64,000 bases of DNA from Candidatus Enterococcus courvalinii (GTDB lineage: Bacteria > Bacillota > Bacilli > Lactobacillales > Enterococcaceae), in the NCBI RefSeq assembly GCF_017315945.1, contig NZ_JAFLWI010000008.1:1-64000 (forward strand), in the 5' to 3' direction. Under the pieces are notes generated by a model. That model made no database searches and was not told where the DNA came from. It saw only the letters and a program-made list of their open reading frames with translations. Each line of letters starts with the position of its first letter. The first letter of the stretch is position 1. The position numbers and the translations under genes are program-made. Of this stretch, positions 25,409-35,492 are shown in pieces.

Positions 25409-28003
25409 CTATTTTTTAAACCATTTTTTAAATCCTTTTTGTAAAGGGCTCATTTTCCCATTTTTTTCAACAGGGGCATTGTCGATAATCAGTAACGCAA
25501 TCATGACATACGCAATCCAACTGTCTCGAGAATAAAGCGTATATCGAGGGGTCCAATGTGTTGCATATTTTTCTTTGTATTCACGCAATCCGTGGAAAGA
25601 ATAAAAATGGGAACCAAATTCATAAACCAAGTAAGCAATTCGTTCTTGAAGAAAACTTTTTCTCGACGTGCCCACATTCGAAAGAGGAGCCATTCCTAAG
25701 TTGAACCATTGAACCCCCTGTTCTTTCATATGATTGAACAAGTGGATGAATAAGAAATCCATGCTACCAGAAGGCGCCTTTTTTGGATCATAACGCATCA
25801 AATCGATTGTTCCAACTTTGTTATCCGTATAAGTTGGCATAATATTCGCAAAGGCAACGATTTCTTGTTCCGAATTTCGGACAACAGCAATAGGTCCACG
25901 TTGGAGATAATCTTCAGCAAAAAATCCTAGCGAAAACCCTTTTTCTTTGCGACTACCAAGCCAGTTATCGGAAATTTGTTTAAATGTTTGCATTTGTTCC
26001 GCTGAAAATGGAGGAGAGAGGACTTCAAATGTGTAGCCATCCCGTTCGATTCTGTTAATGACTGCCCGAGTTCCCTTCATTTTTTTCCCAGAAGTAGTGA
26101 ATTCAGGTAGCTCAACGTACGCTTCTTCTCCCATTTTGATAAAATCATAGCCTACGTCATGGAGAATCATTACAAGTTCTTCACTTGACTCATAAAAAAC
26201 AGGTAAGTAGCCAAGACGATCTGCTTCTGTGATAAATGCTTCAATTGCTTTTGGAAAGTCTTCTTTTTTCCCAGAAGGATCCCCCATAACAACACATTTA
26301 TTATTATGGGAAGCAAACTGCAATAACACAGTTGGCTCACCATTTGATTCGTAAGTGAACATCCGTTTATCTTTCAAGAAAATCAGTTGACTATCGGAAT
26401 TTCCTCCATAATTAGCCAACACAGCTGTTGCTTTTTCTTCATCAAAAACTTCACCAACTAATTTCTTTTTCCCTTGTAAGAAATGAACAAAGAGGATCAT
26501 GATTAAACTAACGGTAACAATTGCTAAGAAACCAGAGAGCCAAATTTTTTCAGATGGAAATAAAAAGAATGAAATAAAGTGATGCTTCCGATGTGGAAAT
26601 GTTGGCAGGTTATAGACGCCAATTACTAGATATAAAATAGTCAAAGTGCCAATTATCAAGCCGTCGACGGTTAACCATTCCCAAGAATAAACTAGTTGTT
26701 CTCGAAAGAGTTCATTTTTTGAAGCAATGATGATTACTAATAATAAGGTCAAGAAAATTGATCCAGTTAAGGTGAAATCGCCAAGGATAACGTACATTAA
26801 TGCAAGACCTACAATGATAATTGTTGGTAAATAGGCACGAGTGACTCGTGCAGCAATTCCGCGTCCCATAATTAATAGTAAGAAACCTAAAATAATGCTT
26901 GGAAATTGCACGATAAAGTGGAACTTAAGTGGGTTCAATGTGTGCAGCCAATGAAACTCCGAAAAGGCTTGTGGAATTGTAGCTGATAAGACGAGCATGA
27001 TTCCAGAAAAATAAAGTAAAACAACAACAATTTTGTGCGCAATTTCTGTCGCCAATTGTCTAGGGATACCAGAATATCGCTGATTGAAAGAGGCACCAAT
27101 ATTTTTGAAGAAAAAGACGATACCTAATAAAAATGGAATAAAGTAATAAAAAATCCGAAAGAGTAAAATCCAGACCACTACAATTTCACGAGGAATCCCG
27201 ATTGCTGATAACCCGAGAATCATCATTACGTCAAAACTTCCAATCTCACCGGGGATCATCGACACGATCCCAATCACAGATGCCGCAATAAATAAAGGAA
27301 TTGTCTGCCATAAATCAATCGGAATCTCCATTAAAAAACCGACCGAAAGAAAACTGAGCAGCACACCTGTCCATTCTAAAATAGAAACAAGAAGTAGTTG
27401 CCCACGCAATTTCCAAGTCAAACCACCCAAGTATCCTTCTTTTTTTAAGGTAGTGACTAACAAGACAACCGGGAAATAGAGCCCACCACCAATTAACCAA
27501 ATCCAATATTGTTTGATGAAGGGAGTAACAGGGGTAAAAAGCACCAGCAAAAATGACAACAAACTATAGATAGAGAGTCCTGCCATCAAAAATAAGAAAA
27601 TTTTCGAGAGGGCCTGCATGACTTTTTTTCCATCTTTTTTCTGCCCATAAAGTTCTGAACGAAGACCGATACTTACAAAACCACCAAAGCCTGCTACATT
27701 GTTAATCGTATTGATCAACCAACTAGTTTCGAGTAAATAGCTCCACGATAATTTTTGACCTAATAAACGATTTAAGATTACATCATAACCAATCATTGGT
27801 GCGACACAAAGTAACCCAATGATGAACATCAAAAATGTTTTCCAAATCGGAATATTGGAGAAAGTTTGAGCTAGCTGATCGACAGACAAAGTTTTACCGA
27901 TTGATAAGAGTTCTCCAAAAATAATCACAACAACAGAAATTAAAAAAATTGTTTTAAATAGTCCTAAATGATTCTTAAACCATTGAAGGGCTGTTTTTAA
28001 CAC
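25409..28003 (-). CDS. mprF: Phosphatidylglycerol lysyltransferase/flippase MprF
   Basis: 864 aa. The N-terminal two-thirds is a multi-helix membrane flippase domain (about 14 helices). The C-terminal about 330 residues are a cytosolic GNAT-like aminoacyl-PG synthase domain (DUF2156; FASHNNKCVVMGDPSGK, GSMDFLFIHLFNHMKEQG, WFNLGMAPLSNVG). It adds lysine (or other amino acids) to phosphatidylglycerol, lowering surface negative charge and giving resistance to cationic peptides. The start is GTG 28003, with AGGTGA 5 bases upstream; GTG 28012 lies within that site. It begins 12 bases after the hydrolase gene, so the pair is translationally close-coupled. Confidence 0.95.
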   Translation of the reverse strand: MLKTALQWFKNHLGLFKTIFLISVVVIIFGELLSIGKTLSVDQLAQTFSNIPIWKTFLMFIIGLLCVAPMIGYDVILNRLLGQKLSWSYLLETSWLINTINNVAGFGGFVSIGLRSELYGQKKDGKKVMQALSKIFLFLMAGLSIYSLLSFLLVLFTPVTPFIKQYWIWLIGGGLYFPVVLLVTTLKKEGYLGGLTWKLRGQLLLVSILEWTGVLLSFLSVGFLMEIPIDLWQTIPLFIAASVIGIVSMIPGEIGSFDVMMILGLSAIGIPREIVVVWILLFRIFYYFIPFLLGIVFFFKNIGASFNQRYSGIPRQLATEIAHKIVVVLLYFSGIMLVLSATIPQAFSEFHWLHTLNPLKFHFIVQFPSIILGFLLLIMGRGIAARVTRAYLPTIIIVGLALMYVILGDFTLTGSIFLTLLLVIIIASKNELFREQLVYSWEWLTVDGLIIGTLTILYLVIGVYNLPTFPHRKHHFISFFLFPSEKIWLSGFLAIVTVSLIMILFVHFLQGKKKLVGEVFDEEKATAVLANYGGNSDSQLIFLKDKRMFTYESNGEPTVLLQFASHNNKCVVMGDPSGKKEDFPKAIEAFITEADRLGYLPVFYESSEELVMILHDVGYDFIKMGEEAYVELPEFTTSGKKMKGTRAVINRIERDGYTFEVLSPPFSAEQMQTFKQISDNWLGSRKEKGFSLGFFAEDYLQRGPIAVVRNSEQEIVAFANIMPTYTDNKVGTIDLMRYDPKKAPSGSMDFLFIHLFNHMKEQGVQWFNLGMAPLSNVGTSRKSFLQERIAYLVYEFGSHFYSFHGLREYKEKYATHWTPRYTLYSRDSWIAYVMIALLIIDNAPVEKNGKMSPLQKGFKKWFKK

Positions 28004-28015
28004 ATAAATCACCTA

Positions 28016-28732
28016 CTATTCTTCTAAAAAATTGAGTACTTCTTGATTGAATCGTTGTGGATCCTGGCGTGCTAATTGATGGCCACTTCCTTTTACAAGT
28101 ACAAAGGAAGCATTAGGCAAAGTTTTTGCTAAGAAAAGCGAGTGCTTAAGCTTAATCACATCTTTTTTCCCAACTAAAATCAATGTCGGACAAATAATTT
28201 TGCTTAATTGTGTTTCAGTCAAACCAACATTATGTAACAGTAAAGAAATCACTGCTAATTTTTTTCGTAATTTTGGCCAAAACAAGGAAGCAATCCAAAT
28301 TATGCCATAGTGAAGATAGCTACCAACCAATGGAAGTAGGCGGACACCCTGAACTAAGGTATTTCCGGAATTTAAAATCAAACGATGAACATTTTTTGGA
28401 TACGTACTTGCGAAAACCAAAGCTAAATTAGCACCATCGCTAAATCCTAAAATATCCACTTGTCGAATATTTTCCAAAGCTAAAATCATCGCTAAGTCTT
28501 CTGCCATTAAATTGAAGCTCAAATTAGCTGATTCGTTGGTTGAATGTCCTTGACCACGACTATCAATTAAATAAACTGTGAAATGTTGTTCAAAGAGTGG
28601 AACTTGTTGTGAAAAAAAAGTTCCATTACCTCCATTACCGTGAAGTAAAAAAAGAGGGAATCCACTACCACTTTTTTCATAATAGATTTGACTGCCGTCT
28701 GCCATTTTTGCATATTTCTTTTCTTTTTTCAC
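28016..28732 (-). CDS. Alpha/beta hydrolase, operon partner of mprF
   Basis: A 238-aa alpha/beta-hydrolase-fold protein. Oxyanion HGNGGNG, nucleophile GFSDGAN (Ser about 97), acid in VGKKDVIK, and catalytic His in GSGHQLA. No signal peptide. The start is GTG 28732 with AGGTGA 5 bases upstream. Directly upstream of mprF in one transcription unit. A lipid- or aminoacyl-ester-directed role is suggested only by this context. Confidence 0.88.
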   Translation of the reverse strand: MKKEKKYAKMADGSQIYYEKSGSGFPLFLLHGNGGNGTFFSQQVPLFEQHFTVYLIDSRGQGHSTNESANLSFNLMAEDLAMILALENIRQVDILGFSDGANLALVFASTYPKNVHRLILNSGNTLVQGVRLLPLVGSYLHYGIIWIASLFWPKLRKKLAVISLLLHNVGLTETQLSKIICPTLILVGKKDVIKLKHSLFLAKTLPNASFVLVKGSGHQLARQDPQRFNQEVLNFLEE

Positions 28733-28751
28733 ATTATCACCTACTGTTTAA

Positions 28752-28781
28752 AGTATAACGATTTTTTCTGTTTTTAGACAA
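28752..28781 (-). promoter_or_regulatory. Promoter of the hydrolase-mprF operon
   Basis: Leftward -35 TTGTCT (28776-28781), 18-bp spacer, -10 TATACT (28752-28757). Confidence 0.6.
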
Positions 28782-28941
28782 TTGTTTTTCTTGAAACTTA
28801 TCGATCAATTTTGTAAGTTGACAAATTTTTATGGAAAAATTTCATTTTTTATTAAGTAATTTACAGAAAACAAATAAGAAATGGCGAATCTTGAAAAGAA
28901 ATAGTAAGATAAAAAAAGATGTCTAAATAACTAGGTGATGT

Positions 28942-29577
28942 ATGATGAAGAAAAAAAGATTTTCAATAGGGAAAGCTTTCTTTTTTACGATACTACTCGT
29001 GCTCGTTGGAGGCGCAATCTTTTTTGCTAATCGGACGTACCAATCTGTAAAAAAAGTAGAAGCTTATCAAACAGAAATAACAGAAGCTACACAAAAATAC
29101 CAAATGGAAAATGACGAAACGTTAATCAAAGCGATTATTTTGACGGAATCAAAAGGTTCTGGGAAAGATTTGATGCAGAGTTCTGAAAGTGCGCATGGTG
29201 AAGCGAACGTGATTGATAGTCAGCAAGAAAGTATCAATCAAGGTGTGAGCTATCTGGCAGAAATGATCGCGGAAGCTAAAAAACAGGGATGTGATTTAGC
29301 AACCGCTATCCAAGCGTATAATTTTGGCAAGGATTATATTGCGTACGTAAAAGAAAACGGTGGTGAAAATACGGTTGAATTAGCTGAAAAATATTCTAAA
29401 ACAATTTTGAGTCCATTGTTAGGAAATGAAGAACAGACACAATATCGCTATTGGCGAGTCCAATCTGTTTTGTACAATGGTGGCTATCTTTATCATAATG
29501 GAGGAAATATGTTCTATGCAGATATTGTGATGATGAATGAAAAAATAATCCAAGCGTACGAAAAGATAGTTAATTAA
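28942..29577 (+). CDS. Membrane-anchored lysozyme-like muralytic protein
   Basis: 211 aa. One N-terminal membrane helix (residues about 11-30) follows a basic start, then a lysozyme-like domain of the type found at the N-terminus of CwlT-like proteins. The expected catalytic Glu lies in IKAIILTESKGSG (about residue 70), followed by DLMQSSES, AIQAYNFGKDYI and the C-terminal NMFYADIVM. Faces outward as an anchored muramidase/transglycosylase (inferred). ATG 28942 follows AGGTGA. Monocistronic. Confidence 0.85.
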   Translation: MMKKKRFSIGKAFFFTILLVLVGGAIFFANRTYQSVKKVEAYQTEITEATQKYQMENDETLIKAIILTESKGSGKDLMQSSESAHGEANVIDSQQESINQGVSYLAEMIAEAKKQGCDLATAIQAYNFGKDYIAYVKENGGENTVELAEKYSKTILSPLLGNEEQTQYRYWRVQSVLYNGGYLYHNGGNMFYADIVMMNEKIIQAYEKIVN

Positions 29578-29666
29578 GTAAAGATGAAAGCATTATCTGT
29601 CTGAATTTTTATTTAGACAAATTTGAGAAACAGACTTTATTTTTTTAGTGGAGAATCTGTTTAAAC

Positions 29667-29708
29667 CTTAAAAACAAGTTGTTTTTAAGTCAGGAAACCG
29701 CTAGACTT
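29667..29708 (+). promoter_or_regulatory. Structured leader with two overlapping hairpins
   Basis: Perfect hairpin cttaaaaac (29667-29675) / gtttttaag (29681-29689). Its last three bases also start an alternative stem aagtc (29687-29691) / gactt (29704-29708). The two share bases and could be mutually exclusive. It lies 34 bases before the ATPase start. No known riboswitch class is recognised. Confidence 0.4.
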
Positions 29709-29741
29709 AAAGACGTGATTATTTTTGAAAGTTGGCGAAAA

Positions 29742-32069
29742 ATGGAAAATAAAAAAATGATGGGTCTAACACAGGAAGAAGTTAGGCAAAAGCTGGCTTT
29801 AGGTCAGCAAAATGACTATCAAGAAGATGCTTCAAAAACAACTAGACAAATTTTCAGCGATAACATTCTGACATTATTCAATTTTCTGAACTTTGGGATT
29901 GGAGTCTGCCTACTTATGGTTGGTGCTTACTCCAATATGGCTTATATCGCAATCATTGTCATGAATATCGTTATCGGAATCTATCAAGAGATTCATGCAA
30001 GAAATCTTGTTAGAAAGTTGTCGATTGTTTCTCAATCTGAAGTAACGGTTGTACGAGAGGGAAAAGAGCAAGCGATTTCGACAAAAGAGCTTGTGCTGGA
30101 TGATTTAGTGAAAATTGGTGCAGGAGAACAGATTCCTGCAGATTTGGAAGTGCTGAGTGGCCGAGCAGAAGCAAATGAGGCTTTATTGACGGGCGAATCA
30201 GATCTAATCGTTAAGGAAGCTGGAGCAGAATTACTTTCTGGTAGTTTCTTAACAAGTGGTTCAGTCTTTGCAAAAGTGATTCGGGTTGGGGCAGACAACT
30301 ATGCAGTTCGTTTAACGAGCGAAGCTAAAAAACATAAAAAAATTCAATCTGAATTAGTTGACTCAATCAGAAAAGTATCAAAGTTTACCAGTTTTGTCAT
30401 TATTCCATTAGGGATTATTTTATTCTTACAAGCATTATTCATTAGAGATGCGTCAATCAAATTATCAGTTGTTGCTTCAGCTGCTGCGTTACTAGGAATG
30501 TTGCCAAAAGGATTGGTTTTATTAATCAGTATTGCTTTGACAACTGGAGTTACAAAGTTAGCAAAAAAACGGATACTTGTTCAAGACATGTACGCAATTG
30601 AAACATTAGCTCATGTCGACACACTTTGTTTGGATAAAACAGGAACAATCACGGAAGGAAAAATGAGTATCCAACATGTAGAAGCATTAGATAAACGTTA
30701 CGAAAAAGCAATTCCAGAAATTATTGGGACTTATTTAGCAGAAAGTAATGATAATAATGTGACGATGCAAGCGTTACGTAATTATTTTGCTATTTCCAAT
30801 CGCTATCAGGTAGAAGACGTCTTAGCATTTTCTTCTGATCGAAAATGGGGGGCAATGGAATTCCCTGAATTAGGTGTAGTGTACGTTGGGGCACCAGAAC
30901 GATTAGTTCCACAAAGTCAGTTGCCAGAACGATTAATGTCTGCACAAGCAAATGGTTATCGTGTCTTGATGTTAGGTGTTGCACCTAATCAGAAATTATC
31001 TGAGGATAAACCAACTGGCATTGAGCCCATTGCTTTATTTGAAATTGACGACCCTATTCGGAAAAATGCACCAGAAACATTGACCTACTTACATGAAGAA
31101 GGGGTGGATCTAAAAGTTATCTCTGGTGATAATCCTTTTACTGTTTCTAATATTGCGCGACGTGCGGGCCTACCTAACTACGATGCATATATTGATCTTT
31201 CAGATTTAATGAACGAGGAAGATGTTCGACAAGCCGCACATGACTATACAGTTTTTGGTCGAGTAAGTCCTCAGCAAAAGAAAACTCTTGTCAATGAGTT
31301 AAAAGAAAGTGGCCGAACAGTTGCGATGACAGGTGATGGCGTAAATGATGTATTAGCACTTCGTGAAGCTGATTGTAGTATTGCAATGGCAGAAGGAGAT
31401 GGGGCAACTCGTCAGATTGCTAACTTGGTTTTACTTGATTCAGATTTCACCACATTGCCAGAAGTTTTGTTTGAAGGCCGCCGAGTGGTTAACAATGTGA
31501 CTAAAGTTTCGGGAATTTTCTTTATCAAAACAATTTATTCTTTTATTTTGTCTATCTTATGTGCGATTACAGCAGTGGGATTCCCCTTCATTCCAATTCA
31601 AATCACACTAATTGATTTAGCTATCGAAGGGTATCCGTCATTCTTCTTATCTTTTGAGCAAGATAAACGAAAAGTGAATTATCGCTACTTGCCAACAGCG
31701 CTTATCAATGCGTTACCAAATGCAATTTTAGTTGTTTTAAATGTTGTGACGGTTTATCTGTTGGGACAACGATTGGATTGGTCAAGTGGCGAAACGACAA
31801 CATTGATGTATTATTTATTGATCGGAATTAGTTGTTTAGCTGTAATTAAAGCATGTTATCCTTTCAATCCATTACGAATTTTCTTAGCTGTAACGACGAT
31901 TGTTGGAATCTATGTGGCAGCGATGCTTTTCCATGGCATTTTAGAAGTAAACTTAGGCGTGGGAAATCAACTTGGTTTATTCGTCGGGTTCATGGTAATA
32001 AATATTGTTCTTCGTCTAGCGTATTGGCGTGCTAATATTCAAGAAAAGCTTTTGAATAAGTTTGCTTAA
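29742..32069 (+). CDS. P-type cation ATPase, CtpE-like
   Basis: 775 aa. Motifs in order: TGESD actuator loop (about 165), helix-4 region MLPKGLVLLISIAL, phosphorylation site CLDKTGTITEG (about 300), hinge AMTGDGVNDVLALREAD (about 530), then C-terminal helices. Smaller than the 10930-13605 pump and closer to the mycobacterial CtpE type (which reads PEGLVLL; here PKGLVLL). The ion is uncertain (Ca2+ or Mg2+). The start is unclear: ATG 29742 lacks a good ribosome site; ATG 29757 is the alternative. Confidence 0.85.
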   Translation: MENKKMMGLTQEEVRQKLALGQQNDYQEDASKTTRQIFSDNILTLFNFLNFGIGVCLLMVGAYSNMAYIAIIVMNIVIGIYQEIHARNLVRKLSIVSQSEVTVVREGKEQAISTKELVLDDLVKIGAGEQIPADLEVLSGRAEANEALLTGESDLIVKEAGAELLSGSFLTSGSVFAKVIRVGADNYAVRLTSEAKKHKKIQSELVDSIRKVSKFTSFVIIPLGIILFLQALFIRDASIKLSVVASAAALLGMLPKGLVLLISIALTTGVTKLAKKRILVQDMYAIETLAHVDTLCLDKTGTITEGKMSIQHVEALDKRYEKAIPEIIGTYLAESNDNNVTMQALRNYFAISNRYQVEDVLAFSSDRKWGAMEFPELGVVYVGAPERLVPQSQLPERLMSAQANGYRVLMLGVAPNQKLSEDKPTGIEPIALFEIDDPIRKNAPETLTYLHEEGVDLKVISGDNPFTVSNIARRAGLPNYDAYIDLSDLMNEEDVRQAAHDYTVFGRVSPQQKKTLVNELKESGRTVAMTGDGVNDVLALREADCSIAMAEGDGATRQIANLVLLDSDFTTLPEVLFEGRRVVNNVTKVSGIFFIKTIYSFILSILCAITAVGFPFIPIQITLIDLAIEGYPSFFLSFEQDKRKVNYRYLPTALINALPNAILVVLNVVTVYLLGQRLDWSSGETTTLMYYLLIGISCLAVIKACYPFNPLRIFLAVTTIVGIYVAAMLFHGILEVNLGVGNQLGLFVGFMVINIVLRLAYWRANIQEKLLNKFA

Positions 32070-32099
32070 ATGATTCATTAACTTGTTAGAACGTTATAC

Positions 32100-32127
32100 T
32101 TGAAAAAGAACAGGAATATGATACAAT
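32100..32127 (+). promoter_or_regulatory. dnaG-rpoD operon promoter
   Basis: -35 TTGAAA (32100-32105), 16-bp spacer, -10 TACAAT (32122-32127). Confidence 0.65.
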
Positions 32128-32151
32128 CAAACATGTATAATTGTGTCCTTT

Positions 32152-32186
32152 AAAATCGCGCTGATTTCGGTTGGTGCGATTTTTTA
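32152..32186 (+). terminator. Attenuator-like terminator in dnaG leader
   Basis: Stem aaaatcgcgc (32152-32161) / gtgcgatttt (32174-32183) followed by T residues, about 25 nt after the predicted start of transcription and before the dnaG ribosome site. Either it terminates a short upstream RNA or it attenuates dnaG-rpoD expression. Confidence 0.6.
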
Positions 32187-32250
32187 CCGGTTATTCTCCT
32201 GATAGATTTACTCGATTTTTATGGAGTATACAAATGAGGGGGTGGAAACA

Positions 32251-34089
32251 ATGGTTCAGCGAATTCCTCAGGAAGTGATTGAAAATATTCGGAGTCAAAC
32301 GAATATTGTTGAGGTGATTGGACAATATGTTCAATTAAAGAAATCTGGGAAAAATTATTTAGGACTTTGTCCCTTTCACGAAGAAAAAACACCTTCGTTT
32401 TCCGTAGCGGAAGATAAACAGATTTTTCATTGTTTTGGTTGTGGAAAGGGTGGAAACGTCTTTACTTTTCTTCAAGAACTTGAAGGATTGACTTTTCCAG
32501 AATCAGTTGTAAAGGTCGCAGAATTTGAACAAATTCCCTTAGCAGATCAATGGAAACAACAAACGTATGTTGCTAATGAAACAGATTCAGCTACTAGCAA
32601 ACTACTTGCGGCACACGAAAAAGCTGTAGAAGTTTATCACCATATGTTGTTACACACGAAAGCCGGACAGCCTGCACTTGATTATTTACTGAAGCGTGGT
32701 TTAACAATGGAACTGATTGAAACGTTTAAGATTGGTTTCGCACCAAATGAACGTTCCTTTTTAGTTCAAGTGTTCAATAATGAATCTTTATCGAGTGATG
32801 TTTTTGAACGTTCAGGATTGTTTATCAAGCATGATGATGGTAATTTTTCTGATCGATTTTATCAACGCATTATGTTTCCAATCAATAATCCACAAGGTCG
32901 AACGATTGGTTTTTCTGGTCGATGGTTAGCACCAGAGAAAGGGCAAGAAAAAGATCAACCTAAGTATTTAAATAGTCCAGAAACAGAACTATTTAATAAG
33001 CGCCAAGTTTTGTTTAACTTGGATAAAGCAAGAAGTGACATCCGAAAAAGTAGTGAAATACTACTGTTTGAAGGATTCATGGATGTGATTGCAGCCTGGC
33101 AAGCTGGAATCAAGAATGGCTTGGCTTCAATGGGAACTAGTTTGACTGCTCAACAAATCCAGCAAATGGAGCGTTTAACAAAAGAGCTTGTGTTCTGTTA
33201 TGATGGTGACCAGGCAGGGTTTGAGGCTACCAATCGTGGAATCGAACTTCTGCGTGAAAATAGTCGATTACAGTTATCTATCGTGGTTGTACCAGAAAAA
33301 CTGGATCCTGATGAATATTTACGAAAATATGGTGAAGCATCCTTTCAGGAATTGATTCAACATGGTCGTGAAACAGTCTTTACATTCAAAACACGTTATC
33401 TGAAACAAAATAAGAATTTAGATAATGAAAAAGATAAATTAGATTATCTGCAAGAAGTGTTGATTGAATTAAGTAAAGTAGTCTCGCCAATTGAGCAAGA
33501 TATGTATTTATCACAGCTGACAAATGAATTTCAAGTTAGTCGCGAAACGATTCAAAAACAATTACGTGAGTTGAAGCGAGCCAACCGGCAAGAACAGCAA
33601 CGGACTGCCGAACCAAACATACCAATGGTCAAGCAGGAGTTACCGCAACAAAAACAACCGCTGACACAAGTTGAAAAAGCGGAGCAAATGTTGTTGTATC
33701 GTGTGTTCAAAGAAATCTCTGTTCGGAATCTATTAAAAGAACAAGAATTTCAATTTATTCATGATGAGTATGCAGAAATCTATTTTTTGTTCGATGCTTA
33801 TTTATCACAATATGAAGAGTTTAACCTTGCAGATTTTTTAAACTTTTTGCAAGATGAAAAAATTAGGCGTTTAGTGGTTGAGATTGCTTATTTGCGAGTG
33901 GCTGAAGAAAGCTCTACGCGAGAAATTCAAGATTTACTGGCTGTTATCAGTAAATCTGGCTTAGCTGATAAAATAATCGAAAAAAAACAATTGCAGCAGG
34001 AAGCCAGGCGTACAGGTAATAAACAGTTAGAATTAGAATTGACAATCGAGATCATTAATTTAACGAGACAGTTAAAACAAGCCAAATAG
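32251..34089 (+). CDS. dnaG: DNA primase
   Basis: A 612-aa primase that makes RNA primers at the replication fork. The N-terminal CHC2 zinc finger is CPFHEEKTPSF ... CFGCGKGG (about residues 40-65). The TOPRIM core shows LFEGFMDVIA (about 265) and FCYDGDQAG (about 310). The C-terminal DnaB-interacting region is more variable. ATG 32251 follows GAGGGGGTGG; an in-frame ATG at 32221 lies before this site. Upstream of rpoD in the classical macromolecular-synthesis operon. Confidence 0.96.
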   Translation: MVQRIPQEVIENIRSQTNIVEVIGQYVQLKKSGKNYLGLCPFHEEKTPSFSVAEDKQIFHCFGCGKGGNVFTFLQELEGLTFPESVVKVAEFEQIPLADQWKQQTYVANETDSATSKLLAAHEKAVEVYHHMLLHTKAGQPALDYLLKRGLTMELIETFKIGFAPNERSFLVQVFNNESLSSDVFERSGLFIKHDDGNFSDRFYQRIMFPINNPQGRTIGFSGRWLAPEKGQEKDQPKYLNSPETELFNKRQVLFNLDKARSDIRKSSEILLFEGFMDVIAAWQAGIKNGLASMGTSLTAQQIQQMERLTKELVFCYDGDQAGFEATNRGIELLRENSRLQLSIVVVPEKLDPDEYLRKYGEASFQELIQHGRETVFTFKTRYLKQNKNLDNEKDKLDYLQEVLIELSKVVSPIEQDMYLSQLTNEFQVSRETIQKQLRELKRANRQEQQRTAEPNIPMVKQELPQQKQPLTQVEKAEQMLLYRVFKEISVRNLLKEQEFQFIHDEYAEIYFLFDAYLSQYEEFNLADFLNFLQDEKIRRLVVEIAYLRVAEESSTREIQDLLAVISKSGLADKIIEKKQLQQEARRTGNKQLELELTIEIINLTRQLKQAK

Positions 34090-34112
34090 CTACTTGAAGG
34101 GGGCCTTCTTTT

Positions 34113-35222
34113 ATGGCAAATGTAACAGATAAGAAAAAATATGAAGCAGCAGTAACAGCTTTCATCAAAGAACACAAACCTAAAAGACAAGTTGTTTATG
34201 ACGATTTATCAAACAAGCTTGCTACACCATTCACATTGAATGCTGAGGAAATGGACAAATTGATCCAAAAAGTGGAGGATGCTGGAATCAGTGTTGTTGA
34301 CGAAAATGGTGAGCCATCCATCCACAGTCTAAAAAGTGGTGAGAAAAAAGCTGAAAAAGCAAAAACAGAAGATCTATCTGCACCAACTGGTGTAAAAATC
34401 AATGATCCAGTTCGTATGTATTTAAAAGAAATCGGCCGAGTTTCCCTTTTAACAGCTGAAGAAGAAGTAGCACTTGCCTTAAAAATCGAAGAAGGCGACC
34501 AAGAAGCCAAACAACGTTTAGCTGAAGCAAACTTACGTTTAGTTGTAAGTATTGCGAAACGCTATGTGGGTCGTGGTATGCAGTTCTTAGATTTGATCCA
34601 AGAAGGAAATATGGGCTTAATGAAAGCCGTTGAAAAGTTTGATTACCGTAAAGGATTCAAATTCTCAACTTATGCAACTTGGTGGATTCGTCAAGCAATC
34701 ACACGTGCGATTGCTGACCAAGCGCGTACGATACGTATTCCAGTTCATATGGTCGAAACAATTAATAAATTGATTCGTATCCAACGTCAACTACTTCAAG
34801 ATTTAGGTAGAGAACCAACGCCTGAAGAAATTGGAGCAGAAATGGACCTACCTACAGAAAAGGTACGCGAAATCTTAAAAATTGCTCAAGAACCTGTTTC
34901 ATTGGAAACGCCAATTGGTGAAGAGGATGATTCACATCTTGGAGATTTTATTGAAGACCAAGAAGCTACAAGTCCTGCTGAACATGCGGCTTATGAATTG
35001 TTAAAAGAACAATTAGAAGATGTATTGGATACACTGACAGATCGGGAAGAAAACGTGTTGCGTTTACGTTTCGGTTTAGATGATGGTCGAACAAGAACTT
35101 TAGAAGAAGTAGGGAAAGTTTTCGGCGTAACACGTGAGCGGATTCGTCAGATTGAAGCAAAAGCCCTAAGAAAATTACGTCATCCTTCACGTTCAAAACA
35201 ATTAAAAGATTTCTTAGAATAA
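34113..35222 (+). CDS. rpoD: RNA polymerase sigma factor RpoD (sigma-70/SigA)
   Basis: 369 aa. Region 1.1 at the N-terminus, region 1.2 [17 protein letters not shown], region 2 ([37 protein letters not shown]), region 3, and region 4 helix-turn-helix ([20 protein letters not shown]). Primary sigma factor. ATG 34113 follows AAGGGGG. It lies 23 bases after dnaG, co-transcribed. Confidence 0.97.
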   Translation: MANVTDKKKYEAAVTAFIKEHKPKRQVVYDDLSNKLATPFTLNAEEMDKLIQKVEDAGISVVDENGEPSIHSLKSGEKKAEKAKTEDLSAPTGVKINDPVRMYLKEIGRVSLLTAEEEVALALKIEEGDQEAKQRLAEANLRLVVSIAKRYVGRGMQFLDLIQEGNMGLMKAVEKFDYRKGFKFSTYATWWIRQAITRAIADQARTIRIPVHMVETINKLIRIQRQLLQDLGREPTPEEIGAEMDLPTEKVREILKIAQEPVSLETPIGEEDDSHLGDFIEDQEATSPAEHAAYELLKEQLEDVLDTLTDREENVLRLRFGLDDGRTRTLEEVGKVFGVTRERIRQIEAKALRKLRHPSRSKQLKDFLE

Positions 35223-35227
35223 AAAAT

Positions 35228-35272
35228 AAAAAGCTGGCACAAAACGAACCAATGTTTTGTGCCAGCTTTTTT
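35228..35272 (+). terminator. Terminator after rpoD
   Basis: 18-bp perfect stem 35228-35245 / 35254-35271 and T-run. The remaining 35273-35492 gap is AT-rich without a clear promoter. Confidence 0.9.
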
Positions 35273-35492
35273 AGTTGCTCAAATAAAAAATTTTCACACA
35301 ATATTTATTTTCTAAAACTTGTGCCAGAGTTTAAAAAAGATTTTTCAATACACAAAAACTTTTTAATTCTTATTTTTAACGTTCGATTTACTTATTTGTT
35401 AGAAAATCGTAAAGATAAACTATTGGCTGATAGGTCAGAATGTGATAGATTAAATGTTAGCGTTAAACTTAGTTAAAGGAGCCGATCACTAA

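Noticed and set aside
28942-29577. Lysozyme-like gene as a phage endolysin
   Set aside because: It has a membrane anchor, lies among housekeeping genes and is far from the phage-derived region.
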